A model generated the notes under the pieces. It did not search any database and was not told the origin of the DNA. It saw nothing but the letters and a program-made list of their open reading frames with translations. Position numbers and translations under genes: made by a program. Shown here piece by piece: positions 1 to 11,760 of a stretch of DNA of 64,000 nucleotides; the stretch's first letter is position 1; the number at the start of each line of letters is the position of its first letter. The DNA is taken from the NCBI RefSeq assembly GCF_000004825.1, contig NW_008805066.1, positions 1,054,001 to 1,118,000 of the forward strand, in the 5' to 3' direction. Source of the DNA: Heterostelium album PN500. Lineage: Eukaryota; Evosea; Eumycetozoa; Acytosteliales; Acytosteliaceae.

Positions 1-165
1 ATTGAGAAATGGTTTGAAGATATCAAAGCAAAAGAGGATGAGGAAAATTCACTCGATATATCCGAAGCACTTTCAATATCAAGAAGATCTTGTACCTGGA
101 AATTCTTGGTTGGATCAAGTTGTATTTGTTATGGAATTCCAACTTATCTTTTACCATTTGAATAA
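1..165 (+). CDS. 3' end of an unrecognised gene (partial)
   Basis: Frame 1 is open from the window edge for 54 codons and stops with TAA at 163-165. It is acidic first (KAKEDEENSLD) and ends hydrophobic (CICYGIPTYLLPFE). The start lies left of the window. I do not recognise the family. A longer open frame shifted by one base (2-226) runs into a T tract and translates as poly-Phe after the stop, so it is less likely to be coding. The gene is in the opposite orientation to the B-box array that follows. Confidence 0.55.
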   Translation: MEKWFEDIKAKEDEENSLDISEALSISRRSCTWKFLVGSSCICYGIPTYLLPFE

Positions 166-1378
166 AAATGTTTTAAAATTCATTTTTTTTTTTTTTTTGC
201 ACTCTTGTTATCTTTTTTTCTCCTAAATTGACTTTAACATAGTGATACTTAATCACCAGTAGACTAAGTTGGTCGAGTTTAATAACAAGATGAAAATAGA
301 TTTTGTTTGGTATAAATTCCTTGGGTTTGGTTATAGCATGTCGATGTATCATTTAAAGTCTGAAACTCGACAACACATCTCGAGGGTTGCACGTTAATCC
401 CCCTTTTTGTAGCTTTGCATATATTTCTCGACAATATATTAATTTTTCAAAGAGTTTAGAAGAGGTGGAATTAGAAAAAAACAATTTTTGGAATTTTGAG
501 TCTAAATAAGTATTGTTTTTAAAATTTATAAAAACACTGAAATTGAAAAAGTTCCCTAAACCCTATGTCTAGTCAGGTGTGGGTTTATTTGATTTTTAAC
601 AGATCAGCTGAACATCTAGTTCCTCTCCTTGTCATTGGTCTATTCTGTAAGAGCGTCATGCTTCGATCTATTTGTCTTCGTCAAGATCTAAATGATCAAT
701 GATGAATCTACCCTCCATCAAGTCTTTTCTTCGATGAGCTCGTGGATCTTGTCCTCGGTTTGTTCTTCTACCTCCTTGGATGATATTAACCTGACGGTCG
801 ATCGGAGCTATGTACTAACTCGGTAGATCTCTACTGTTACTGAGTGGTGGTACGTTGGCGTGCTGTATAACTATGTATGTCTAACTTTGAGGAATTAACA
901 TTTTAGAATTATAATAATTAAATCAACTCACACTTCAATAATAATTACGAATTCAATTATCACAAACTATATATATACTGACGCGATTTCAAATAACTAA
1001 AGTTAATAATCCAACTGTTAACAATAATTAAATTTCTTCGAATAATATCAACATTGAGTGAACCAACCAAATATCAATCTACCAAAATTAACATAAAGAA
1101 ATAATCAACAAGTTAATCTACAATGAATACCAAATTAGTTAATCAACAATAGATTTTTGAGATTGGGCAACTGCACATGTCGAAGAAATCTAACAGAATA
1201 AATACCATGGAAAATCCACCTTGGAAATAATTGATTTATCATGTTAATCGAAAGATTCGAATTCTCTCATTTAATATAATATTTAAAACTAAAAGTAAGA
1301 AATGAAAGTAACTTTTAAAATGTATTTAATTCTTTTCAAATTATATTTATTTTATTGTGTATTTATAAGCTAAATTAA
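166..1378. other. Intergenic region with a partial copy of the array repeat module
   Basis: No gene is supported. At about 590-890 lies a fragment of the module found upstream of every B-box gene of the array (TCGACGAGCTCGTGGATCTT-like core, then the segment ending near CTGTATAACT). It carries coding-like remnants on the minus strand, for example HELIEEKT. The rest is AT-rich sequence without recognisable features. Confidence 0.6.
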
Positions 1379-3130
1379 TTAATATGCAATTGAAGTAGAT
1401 GCACACCAATTTCTATTGTGACTAATAATATTTCTAAAGAATAGTTCACATTGATTGGATTCAATTGAATATTTGAAATTATCATCATTAGATGAACCAT
1501 ATGAATAGATATAACTTGATGTTGGTGATTCTCGATGATACTTCACAAATGGATACTGTGCATTTGCGAGAGGAATAGCATTGAGATTGATTGTTTGTTT
1601 GGTTTCAACATTGTATTTGATGAATCGTTTGTTTGTCACATCTAATATGAAGAAATTTCCATTGTTATCATGACATGCTGATGTTGGTGTAATGTCAATT
1701 TGATGATCTGTTATCGTTCTATTTGTTAAATCGAATTGAAATATCAAATTTAGACTCCATGGTATTGAATATAATGAACCTTTGAAGATCATTGATGATA
1801 CTTGCATACCATATCCAACAGGTAATTGATGATATGATTCAAATTTCATTGTTTTGATGTTGAATCGATCAATTCTATTCGATATATTTAGACCATTAAC
1901 TAAATAGATATGATCTTGACCATCATAACAAACTGATATATCATAATCACCATTGATTCCTTCGATATCACCAATATGTTCAATTGATTTCGATTTGGCT
2001 GATATTATAATCCATTTGTTTTCATTGTATTCTCCACCGAATATATAGATATATTCACCAATTGAAACAATCGAGTTGGATGTAGAAGAAAATTGATAAT
2101 CAAACTGTAATTCTTCAATTGAATTGTTGTTTGATGTGTTGATCAGTGTTGCTCCTTTTGATTCGTGTGTTATGAAAATATAAGATTGTTTATTATCATT
2201 GTTGTTTGTTGTTGTTGTTGTTGTATTAATTGATTCAGCTGATTCAATGTTATCAAATTTAATTGATTGTTTAATGATTGAATTCAATTGATTGAAATCA
2301 GGTTGTTTGATTGATAATTTATATGATGATAATCTTAAGTTATTATTGTCTGTGTTTGTTGTTGATTCATTGAATTGATTGTTGTATTTATGAATGATAT
2401 CTAATAATAATGATGTTGAATCTGAGGAATCTTGTTTGAGAAGTTCATCAATATTGAATAAATCAAGATGTTCATTGAATAATGTTTGATTATTATGATT
2501 GATGAATGATTGTAATGATGAACTTGTTGTTATTGATTCCATTATTGTTGTTGTTGAATATAATGTTGTTGTATCTGGTATAATTGAGGTATCTTCGTTA
2601 TTACTATTATTATTACTACTGCTACTATTATCATTATTTAACTTATTAAATATATTGATAATATTTATTAAATATTTCAAATTCATGATATTATTATCGA
2701 TTTGATTTGTGATTGTATGTTTATCATTGATAATATCTCTTTGTAGTTTATGTTCTTCTCTGATTAGATATTGATGTAATTGTTCAAAGTGTTGTTTGAT
2801 ATCATTCTCTGTTGTTGATAATCTTTGATATCTGGATGTCGATGATCTTAATGATTCCCATATTGATTTAAGTTTATTCTTGATTTGTGAAATGAAATTA
2901 TTATTATTATCACTATCATTATTAATATGATTATTGGTTGTTTTTTCAGTGTCAATAATATGATCTAAATTCAAAGTACTTAATGATTCCTTGATGTCGT
3001 CAATATGTTCCCATGAATGATCAGGATGATCTTTGTAATGACTGGTTACACATTTTGAACACATCAAACAATTACATTGATAACAAATGAATTCGTGTGA
3101 TTTCTGATGATTCAAACATTTATTTGTCAT
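1379..3130 (-). CDS. B-box / coiled-coil / beta-propeller protein, array copy 1
   Basis: Intronless, 583 residues. The N-terminus is a B-box-type zinc finger (C5, H8, C16, C19, C24, C27, H31/H35, H38). Residues of roughly 90-170 are charged and helical, compatible with a coiled coil; Asn- and Ser-rich linkers follow. From about 315 to the end lie six kelch-like repeats of about 45 residues (for example GEYIYIFGG and GQDHIYLVNG), consistent with a six-bladed propeller. This is the TRIM-NHL layout without a RING finger; whether it acts with a ubiquitin ligase is unknown. No signal peptide or membrane helix is visible, so it should be cytosolic. The start is fixed by agreement with all paralogues (MT[NMI]KCLNHQ). 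It is the leftmost of six tandem copies and looks intact. Its propeller carries the patch variation described in the findings. Confidence 0.88.
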   Translation of the reverse strand: MTNKCLNHQKSHEFICYQCNCLMCSKCVTSHYKDHPDHSWEHIDDIKESLSTLNLDHIIDTEKTTNNHINNDSDNNNNFISQIKNKLKSIWESLRSSTSRYQRLSTTENDIKQHFEQLHQYLIREEHKLQRDIINDKHTITNQIDNNIMNLKYLINIINIFNKLNNDNSSSSNNNSNNEDTSIIPDTTTLYSTTTIMESITTSSSLQSFINHNNQTLFNEHLDLFNIDELLKQDSSDSTSLLLDIIHKYNNQFNESTTNTDNNNLRLSSYKLSIKQPDFNQLNSIIKQSIKFDNIESAESINTTTTTTNNNDNKQSYIFITHESKGATLINTSNNNSIEELQFDYQFSSTSNSIVSIGEYIYIFGGEYNENKWIIISAKSKSIEHIGDIEGINGDYDISVCYDGQDHIYLVNGLNISNRIDRFNIKTMKFESYHQLPVGYGMQVSSMIFKGSLYSIPWSLNLIFQFDLTNRTITDHQIDITPTSACHDNNGNFFILDVTNKRFIKYNVETKQTINLNAIPLANAQYPFVKYHRESPTSSYIYSYGSSNDDNFKYSIESNQCELFFRNIISHNRNWCASTSIAY

Positions 3131-3190
3131 TATTAACTGTGTTTAACTTTCACCACTTCGAATACTTTAATTAATCATTTCAAAACTAAT
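3131..3190 (-). promoter_or_regulatory. Conserved 5' leader of the B-box genes
   Basis: The 35-60 bases upstream of the start codon are almost the same in copies 1, 2, 4, 5 and 6 (read on the minus strand: TTCGAAGTGGTGAAAGTTA, then AACACAGTTAATA before the ATG). It has diverged in copy 3 and is not recognisable upstream of the plus-strand copy. This supports the chosen start codons and suggests shared expression. No specific factor site is recognised. Confidence 0.5.
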
Positions 3191-3289
3191 TAATGATCAC
3201 AGATGTTAGCTTGCTTAATCATGAATTCAAAAAAATTTGTAAAAAAATTGAAAAAAACAAAAAAAAAATAAATTTTTAAGTTCCTAGCG

Positions 3290-4680
3290 GTGACTAATAA
3301 AATGAGTGTATGACGAATAAATAAATATGAAAAAGTACAGATTATAATAATAATGTATAAGTTTATTTCAATTAAAAGAGGTGATCTGACATGTTAGGTG
3401 ATCACCCAACTAATAGTTACTATGATCGAGATAAGTAAGGCCACCATATTGATCAATACTCGATGCTGTGAGAAGGCAAAGAGGCATATCTTCCACACAG
3501 ACAACGATTTACTCTTGAATAATGTACCTTCAAGACAACTCTCTGGACTGTTGGAGTGCATATCCATCTCATCTCCTCGATTAAAAACCTGGCTATGGTT
3601 CAGTTATCACCGGCCAAGTGGATGTAAGAGATGCTTTCTATTATTACTACAATAACCTAAATTCACGAGTCTAATGTGACGTTGTACCGCGACAAACTCC
3701 TTGATCACTGACCCATTCCTTCTACTGGTACTGCTGGTTTGTTCTCAATGCGTTTGTCTCTGTAGATTGACTGAGTTTGTATTTGTCGGTATACCAGAAT
3801 GAATCTAATCAATGTCAATGCAAAGAAGTTCTTATGTTCATGCTATGATGTTCTTTCGTGTAAGTGCTTGTCAATGGCATTCCTTTTGACCGCTTAGATA
3901 TCTAAACTAAATCTATGTTATTGATTTTAATGGATTGTTTTACCAGAGCCATTCTATACTGATAAATAAAACAAAGTTCAGCTGAACGTCTAGTTCCACT
4001 CTTTGCCAATGATCAATGATGATGCTACGCTGCACCAAGTCTTTCTTCGACGAGCTCGTGGATCTTGTCCTCGGTTTGTACGACTTGCTTAATCTACTTC
4101 CTTGATCATGTCGTTACTTACAGAGCTATCGATAACTCGGTAGATTTCTACTGTTAATGAGTGGTGGTACGTTGGTGTGCTGTATAACTCTGTATGGTTG
4201 ACGTACAGGAACTATCATGCATAACAGACTGCTCATGGTATACACATCAGGTTATCTAGTGGAGAGCAATCAATCTGAAACATTGAATGCTGTCAACTTT
4301 CATGATCAATACCAATCACTTCATTGTGTGCTGTCAGTAGATCTACTACGAATGTCATCTATGATAACAATTGGTTCAGCAATACTTAAATCTCACTCAA
4401 TGATAAATATTGTGGTTATAACTTACAAGTATATAACTACTTTACAATAAACTTCTCTGCTGGTTCAAGAGTCTGTTAAAAGAACTAAAATACCTCACTG
4501 TTGCTGCTGTTATCATTCGATCTATAAGCTTTATAAACAGTAATGTTGACTGATGTTAAATCACGACATGTTAGTAAGAATTTGGAAAATGACGACACGT
4601 TCACCAATATTGAACATACATATTTACAACTTAATATCATTAATTTCTTTTATATAATGCAAGAGGAAGGTTGGGAGTTT
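3290..4680 (-). repeat. Array repeat module upstream of copy 1 (decayed gene remnants)
   Basis: A segment of about 1.3 kb that recurs, more or less complete, upstream of each B-box copy (7500-8165, 10990-11470, 14720-15980, 18530-19215, 22440-23100) and partly at 590-890. It is less AT-rich than true spacer. Short protein-like stretches occur on the minus strand in changing frames, for example LTLIRFILVYR (near 3800) and FSSFNRLLN (near 4470), and recur in other copies. It therefore looks like the remains of an unrecognised gene duplicated together with the B-box gene. I cannot assign a family and do not claim it is mobile. Confidence 0.6.
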
Positions 4681-5613
4681 CGTTTTGGGTTAAAATTATA
4701 AAAAAATAAAATTTAATAAATTTAAAACATACAAATAGTTAATCTATTAATCTTATCTGTACAGACCCAAATTAAAAAATACAAAACACAGACATTATTA
4801 CACTCATTTCTCTTTATTCACTTTGACCTATATATATATGTATTATCATCGTATCTCCATAAATACCACCTTTTCTTAGTCCATGACTATGATTATATTC
4901 ACTTTATATATGACTATCGCAATTTCTATCTTTATATCTGTGTTTTATTAAAGTACATGTTCGATCCACGCCACCCATTTGAATCTCTATTTAAATATCA
5001 CTTTTACTTCATATAAATGACTATTCATCCTATTTAGACTCTATATATTGTGATCTGTGATATTACTACTTACAATTAGTTAACCAAAACCAATCCTTTT
5101 TGTTTTAATGGCTAAACTTTTTTGATCAAGCTTTACTCTTTTTTTCCTCTGTTTTACTTGACAATATTATTAGTTAAAACATCTAAATACAACGTAAAAC
5201 AATATAGGTATATTTATTTTTTGAAACAAATAATTGTTAATTAAAATAAAAATAAAGAAAATAAAAAAATTGGGTGTCCATATTAAAAAAAATTTATGCG
5301 ATTCCCATATAAAAATTTTCACTTGTGATAATAATGTATAAGTTTATTTCAATTAAAAGAGTGATCTGATATGTTCGGTGATCACCCAACTAATAGTTTT
5401 TTTACTCTAGTAACTAATCATCTATTACCTCATATGTGTCTATACAAATAAACTTCTCTGAACCTTGTTAGAAAATTTTAAAAAAAGAAAATGAAGGATA
5501 ATAATATTTTATAATTAAATATAGAATTTAAAAGTGTTTTATTATACTATCTATATCTACAGAGAAGGATATATTTCTCTATTAAATTGTGTATTTATAA
5601 GCTATTATGTTAA
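4640..5613. other. Intergenic region; start is a long direct repeat of 23080-23240
   Basis: Bases 4640-4800 are nearly identical to 23080-23240, at the far right edge of the array, and may mark a duplication boundary. A short copy of the module start recurs at about 5325-5400. The remainder is AT-rich with no gene seen. Confidence 0.55.
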
Positions 5614-7358
5614 TTAATATATATTCGATGTAGATGCACACAACGTTCTACTGTAATTAATAATATCTCTAAAGAAAGGTTCACATTGATTGGTTTCAAT
5701 TGAATATTTGAAATTACGATCATTAGATGCACCAAATGAATAGATATAACTTGATGTTGGTGATTCTCGATGATACTTCACCCATGGATAATGTGCATTT
5801 GCGAGAGGAATAGCATTGAGATTGATTGTTTGTTTGGTTTCAACATTGTATTTGATGAATCGTTTGTTATTCCAATCTAATATAAAGAAATTTCCATTGT
5901 TATCATGACATCCTGAGAATGGTATAATGTCAATTTGATGATCTGTTATCGTTCTATTTGTCAAATCGAATTGAAACATCTTTTTTTGATTGTATGATAC
6001 TGAATATAATGAACCTTTGAAGATCATTGATAATACTTGATGACCATATCCAACAGGTAATTGATGATATGATTCAAATTTCATTGTCTTGATGTTGAAT
6101 CGATCAATTCTATTATTATTTTTGGCACCATTAACTAAATAGATATGATATTGACCATCATAACAAACTGATATATTATAATCACCATCTATTCCTTCGA
6201 TATCACCTTTATGTTTAATTGATTTCGATTTCATTGATATTTTAATCCATTTGTTTGGATTTAAATATCCACCGAATATATAGATATATTTACCAATTGA
6301 AACAATCGAGTTGTATGTACCATTAAATGGATAATCAAACTTTAATTCTTCAATTGAATTGTTGTTTGATGTGTTGATAAGTGTTGCTCCTTTTGATTCG
6401 TGTGTTATGAATATATATGATTGTTTATTATCATTGTTGTTTGTTGTTGTTGTTGTATTTATTGATTCAGTTGATTCAATGTTATCAAATTTGATTGATT
6501 GTTTAATGATTGAATTCAATTGATTGAAATCAGGTTGTTTGATTGTTAATTTATATGATGATAATCTTAAGTTATTATTATCTGTGTTGTTGTTGATTCA
6601 TTGAATTGATTGTTGTATTTATGAATGATATCTAATAATATTGATGATGAATCTGAGGAATGTTGTTTGAGAAGTGAATCAATATTGAAATAATTATTAT
6701 ATTCATTGAATAATGTTTGATTATTATGATTGATGAATGATTGTAATGATGAACTTGTTGTTATTGATTCCATTATTGTTGTTGTTGAATATAATGTTGT
6801 TGTATCTGGAATATTTGAGGTATCTTCGTTACTATTATTTTCATTATTATTTAATTTATTAAATAGTTTTATAATATTTATTAAATATTTCAAATTCATT
6901 AGATTATTATCGATTTGATTTGTGATTGTATGTTTATCATTGATAATATCTCTTTGTAGTTTATGTTCTTCTCTGATCAGATATTGATGTAATTGTTCAA
7001 AGTGTTGTTTGATATCATTCTCTGTTGTTGATAATGATTGATATCTGGATGTCGATGATCTTAATGATTCCCAAAGATATTTAAGTTTATTATTGATTTG
7101 TGATTTGAAACGAAACTCATTATTATTATTATTTTTATTTTCATTATTAATATGATTATTTGTTGTTGTGGTGTCAATAATATCATCTAATTTTAATGTA
7201 CTCAATGAATGTTTGATGTCATCGATATGTTCACATTGATCGAAATGATCAGGATGATCTTTGCTATGAATGAAGATACATTTTGAACACATCAAACAAT
7301 TACATTGATAACAAATGAATTCGTGTGATTTCTGATGATTCAAACATTTCATTGTCAT
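5614..7358 (-). pseudogene. B-box / coiled-coil / beta-propeller gene, array copy 2 (frameshifted)
   Basis: The gene matches its neighbours over its whole length, but one T is missing near 6590 relative to the other copies (GTGTTGTTG where they have GTGTTTGTTG). The first frame (6567-7358, 263 residues: B-box, coiled coil) ends there. The propeller is open for a further 301 residues in the next frame (5614-6519). With a single lesion and an otherwise open second half, this is either a very recent pseudogene or a sequencing or assembly error. The propeller has its own set of patch residues. The B-box cysteines and histidines are intact, with a small insertion (HFDQC) after the finger that recurs in the plus-strand copy at 60500. 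Confidence 0.82.
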
Positions 7359-7499
7359 TATTAACTGTGTCTAACTTTCACCACTTCGAATATTATAATT
7401 AATCTTGTTAAAAACTAATTAATGATCATAGAAGCAAATTTTTTTCTTGAAAGTCTAAATCACAAAAAATTTGAAAAAAACAAAAAAATTAAATTTTTA

Positions 7500-8165
7500 A
7501 GTTCATAACGTTATTGATCCTCGAGTATTGTACCTCATTCAAATGTTAGCGGTGATTAATAAAATGAGTGTATGACGAATAAATAAATATGAAAGTACAG
7601 ATTATAATAGTGGATAAGTTTAAATTAAAAGAGTGACTGACATGTGAGGTGATCACCTAACTAACTTTAGTTACTATGCTTGAGATAAGTAAGGACACCA
7701 TATTGAACAGGTCGATAACTGTTGGAGTGCAGATCCAACTCATCACCTCGATTAAACACCATGCTTATGGTTCAATTGTCACCGTCCAAGTGGACTTAAG
7801 AGATTCTATTATTACTACAATAACCTAAATTCACGAGTTGAGCACTGACCCATTCCTTCTACTGGTACTGCTGGATTGTTTTCCACGTGTTTGACACTGT
7901 GTAGATTGCCTATGTATTGCGTGACTGCATTGAAAGAACGAGATTGTATATGTCGGTATACCAGAATGAATCTAATCAATGTCAATGCTAAGAAGTTTTT
8001 CTGCATTTGTAGGGTGTTGTCCGATGGTATTCCGTTTAACTGCTTAATCCGACCAATGTACCTGTCATTCCTTTGATCGTATATATAATTATGTTGTTAT
8101 TGCTGACTTACAGGAACTATCATGCATAACAGACTGCTCATGGTATACGCATCAGGCTATTTAGT
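7500..8165 (-). repeat. Array repeat module upstream of copy 2
   Basis: A shorter version of the module at 3290-4680, closest to the copy at 18530-19215 (shared ACATGTGAGGTGATCACC start and ACTGTTGGAGTGCAGATC). The minus-strand stretch 7815-8006 is open for 63 codons and includes LTLIRFILVYR and NPAVPVEGMGQ, the longest uninterrupted piece of the remnant. No family is recognised. Confidence 0.6.
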
Positions 8166-9874
8166 GGCGAGATATAAATAATGATATTATAACTATTAAA
8201 TATGAAGTTCCAAATCAAAATGATCATTTAAAAAAAAAAAAATTTGTGATCCACAGCTATGATCATCCAAATTATTTTATTATTTATTATTTCACACAAC
8301 TGCAGTATAGTTTAGTGTTATTTGTTTCAATAATAATCACAATGATATCATTTTAGAAATATAAAGTTTATTATTTCTATAGGTTTATAAATAAAAGAAA
8401 AGAATATTTAATAATTGATAAAATATAAACTCTTGTTAGACAGATAAATTGAATGGTTAGTTTAATAACTTTATTGTTTAATCTACACTTTGTTTTTTGT
8501 GTCTTTATCGATTCTTTTTCAAATTACTATTCATTCAGTGAACACTTTTTGAAATTGTTTAAATCACTTATTTGTTTATCCATTAATTACTTTGTTCAAT
8601 CATACTTATAATCGATTGATTGCACTCATTTTATTTATTTTATTAATTGATTTATAAATATTTTTACTAATTAATTAACGATTGTTAAGATAGATCAAGC
8701 GTGATCATACAAACAGGTATTCAAGAAAGTATTCTTTGATTATAAGAAGAAGATATTAGATCTACCTTTTTTTTTTGTCCAGAGATGACCGTTTGCCAAC
8801 AATTTCACAATTAAATCATTGCTTAGAAACTCTGAAATGTAATGCTATTCCCACTCCACTATCACTTCTAAATCTCAAACAAGAAGCTTTTGAACACCTC
8901 TTGTATAGTATTATATTAGATTAATATTGAAGGCAGAGTAAGTATTATTAATTAACAACTATCGTTATATAATAGTCCAACTAACAAGTATTCTAAACAG
9001 ACAAAGTCGGTTCATATCTTATTTTAGTTCTAAATCTTTTTTTTAGTTAGTTAATATAGACCGATATACAGTGTGTAGATAGTACTATAGATTCAAATTC
9101 ACTCATATGAACATCAACAGCTAAATCATTGAATAAATTATTCTTCTCCAAAGATATTCAAAACGTCATCACCACCATAGCAACAACACTTATAAATAAT
9201 AAAAAAACAATAAATAGTAATAGTAATAGTAATTTTGCAAACAAGAAATCGATCAAATGTCTACCTTCTAGTCCCATCTTTTGGCATTTATCATGACACT
9301 TGATCTATTAGAGATGTTTTCTTTACCAATCGACAACCTAATAAACACATCATTCATATTTGGTATAGTTTTATATCTTATTACTCTAAATTATTTAATT
9401 GTATTTTACTATTTATTATTATTATAACTCTAACTATCATCATCTACTACTCTAGAGTAGTGAAGGTAATTATTAAATTAAATTTATTAACAATTGGGTT
9501 GGCAATGATCAAATCTCTCATACACAAAACAAAAAGACCGTTCATTGATCTCACTGTTCCTGCTGCTCTACCATTCGATCTATCTGGTTAATAAACAGTA
9601 CTGTTGTTAGGAATATACTTATTCCTAAGCTGAGCTTACGAACTACGGAAGAGATCATAAAATAAAGAACTCTTTAAGTTTCATCCACAAGATAGATAAA
9701 AATTTAAAAATTAATATTAAGATGGTCTTTAATTCTATATATTAACAACAATCAGTAATTCTAATAACTTTTTTCTGTCATATATGTATGATAAATCACT
9801 GGAAAATGACACTCTATATACTTCAATTAAATTTTTATATAATACTATGTAAAATGAAGGATAGAATTAATTTA
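8166..9874. other. Intergenic region with one arm of a long inverted repeat
   Basis: No gene is supported. Bases about 8560-9065 are the inverse complement of about 19960-20480. The conserved core contains ATGCTATTCCCACTCCACTA. Bases 8270-8700 also resemble 16000-16480 in direct orientation. The rest is AT-rich. Confidence 0.6.
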
Positions 9875-10873
9875 TTAAAATGAAATTGAAGTAGATGCAC
9901 ACCATTGTCTATTGTGATTAGTAATATCTCTAAAGAATGGTTCACATTGATTGGTTTCAATTGAATATTTGAAATTACAATTACTGGAAAAGCCAAATGA
10001 ATAGATATAACTTGATGTTGGTGATTCTCGATGATACTTAACACATGAATACTCTCCGTTTGTTAAAGGAATAGCTTTTAGATAGATTGTTTGTTTGGTT
10101 TCAACATTGTATTTGATGAATCGTTTGTTTGTTCTATCTAATATGAAGAAATTTCCATTGTTATCATGACATGCTGAGTATGGTGTAATGTCAATTTGAT
10201 GATCTGTTATCGTTCTATTTGTTAAATCGAATTGAAATAGCTTATTTTGATCGAACGATATTGAATATAATAAACCTTTGAAGATCATCGAAGATACTTG
10301 CCAACCATATCCAATAATTAATTGATGATATGATTCAAATTTCATTGTTTTGATGTTGAATCGATCAATTCTATTCTTATTATTGGCACCATTAACTAAA
10401 TAGATATGATCTTGACCATCATAACAAACTGATATAAAATAATCGCCTTCTATTCCTTCGATATCACCAATATGTTCAATTGATTTCGATTTCATTGATA
10501 TTTTAATCCATTTGTTTTCATTGGTTAATCCACCGAATATATAGATATATTCACCAATTGAAACAATAGCGGAGTATGTATTTATAAATTGATAATCTAA
10601 CTGTAAATGTTCAACCGAATAGTTGTTTGATGTGTTGATCAGTGTTGCTCCTTTTAGTTGGTGTGTTATGAAAATATAAGATTGTTTATTATCATTGTTG
10701 TTTGTTGTTGTTGTATTTATTGATGATGATTTTGATTCAATCTTATCAACTTTATCTGCATGACCAGGATGATCTTTGTAATGACTGGTTACACATTTTG
10801 AACACATCAAACAATTACATTGATAACAAATGAATTCGTGTGATATTTGATGATATAAACATTTATTTGTCAT
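9875..10873 (-). CDS. Short B-box / beta-propeller protein, array copy 3 (coiled coil deleted)
   Basis: 332 residues against about 585 in its neighbours. The B-box (C5, H8, C16, C19, C24, C27) is followed after about residue 40 directly by the linker and propeller (KQSYIFITH). About 250 codons holding the coiled coil and Asn-rich linkers are missing, and the frame is kept across the join. The propeller is complete with all six repeats and its own patch residues (for example a Trp codon at the GYGxQVSS site). It could be a functional short form or an early stage of decay; the open frame and the intact zinc ligands favour function. The upstream leader is more diverged than in other copies. It would probably not oligomerise through the coiled coil. 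Confidence 0.8.
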   Translation of the reverse strand: MTNKCLYHQISHEFICYQCNCLMCSKCVTSHYKDHPGHADKVDKIESKSSSINTTTTNNNDNKQSYIFITHQLKGATLINTSNNYSVEHLQLDYQFINTYSAIVSIGEYIYIFGGLTNENKWIKISMKSKSIEHIGDIEGIEGDYFISVCYDGQDHIYLVNGANNKNRIDRFNIKTMKFESYHQLIIGYGWQVSSMIFKGLLYSISFDQNKLFQFDLTNRTITDHQIDITPYSACHDNNGNFFILDRTNKRFIKYNVETKQTIYLKAIPLTNGEYSCVKYHRESPTSSYIYSFGFSSNCNFKYSIETNQCEPFFRDITNHNRQWCASTSISF

Positions 10874-10989
10874 ATTTACTTGTATTTAACTTTTATTACT
10901 TCAAATATTATAACCTTATTAAACCTTAATTAATGATCATAGAATCTTAGCTTGTCTCGATTTAAAAAAAATTTGCAAAAAAAATAAAT

Positions 10990-11470
10990 TTATTTATAAT
11001 TTCATGAACTTTTTTGATCCTTAAACAAGTTAAGCTATGATGTTCTTTCGTTTAAGTGCTTATCACACTCAGTAACAGTAGAGATCTACCGAGTTATTAT
11101 CGATAGCTCCGATCGACCGGTCAGGTTAATATCAGCCAAGGAGGTAGAAGAACAAACCGAGGTACTGGGAATGTCATCTCTGAAAACAATTGGGACAGCA
11201 ATAATTAAATCTCTCTCGATTTTAAATATTGTGGTTATAACTTAGAAGTATGGAACTACATTAGAATAAACTTCTCTAAATCTGTTGGTTCAAGAGTCTG
11301 TTAAAAGAACTAAAATACCTTGCATCAGATCTCACTGTTGATGCGGCTATCATTCGATCTGGCCAGAGGCTATTCACCTTGGAGACCTGATGTGGTTATT
11401 GGTACGGACAATAATCAAGAGCGAACTACACACTTTTATCTATAGAGTGATTTTCAAGGACCATAGGATA
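10990..11470. repeat. Array repeat module upstream of copy 3, internally inverted
   Basis: A reduced copy of the module. Its ends are in the usual orientation, but about 11073-11165 is reversed (the piece with GATCTACCGAG and ACAAACCGAGG reads on the plus strand here, on the minus strand elsewhere). On the minus strand 11240-11400 keeps coding-like pieces (RMIAASTVRSDARYFSSFN). Confidence 0.5.
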
Positions 11471-11555
11471 AACATTCAAAAACAAAAAAAACATACACAA
11501 GGCAGAGAGTTTTTAGTTAACAAATATAAATAATTTTATTCAATTAATTAATTTG

Positions 11556-11760
11556 TCATTCGTCTTCATCTTCATCTTCTTCATTTTGATCACTGTCATA
11601 TTTTTCTTCTTCATCATCGTCATCTAAATAATGGTCACCATCACCATCACAATAGCTCTATCATCATCATTGTTATTGTCATTATTGTTATTGTTATTAT
11701 TATTGGTATCGTTGTTATCTTTTTTGTCATTGACATTATCTAGAGCATCTGCTTTATAAA
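11556..11760 (-). pseudogene. Remnant of a gene end with acidic tail
   Basis: On the minus strand an Asn/Asp-rich stretch (VNDKKDNNDTNNNN) is followed, in a shifted frame, by an acidic C-terminus with a stop (KYDSDQNEEDEDEDE). It looks like the 3' end of a duplicated gene. Low complexity prevents identification. It lies inside the spacer between copies 3 and 4. Confidence 0.35.

Noticed and set aside
2-226. 74-codon plus-strand frame at the window edge
   Set aside because: It ends in poly-Phe from a T tract; the frame one base earlier has better composition and a stop before the tract.
2499-2705. Leu/Val-rich plus-strand frame opposite the B-box gene (also at 6730, 13609, 17670, 21680; reversed at 60958)
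   Set aside because: It recurs only because the Asn-rich linker of the B-box gene is repetitive; it is the antisense of a real gene.
4217-4450. Plus-strand 77-codon frame in the repeat module
   Set aside because: Other copies of the module break it, and the coding-like pieces that recur are on the minus strand.
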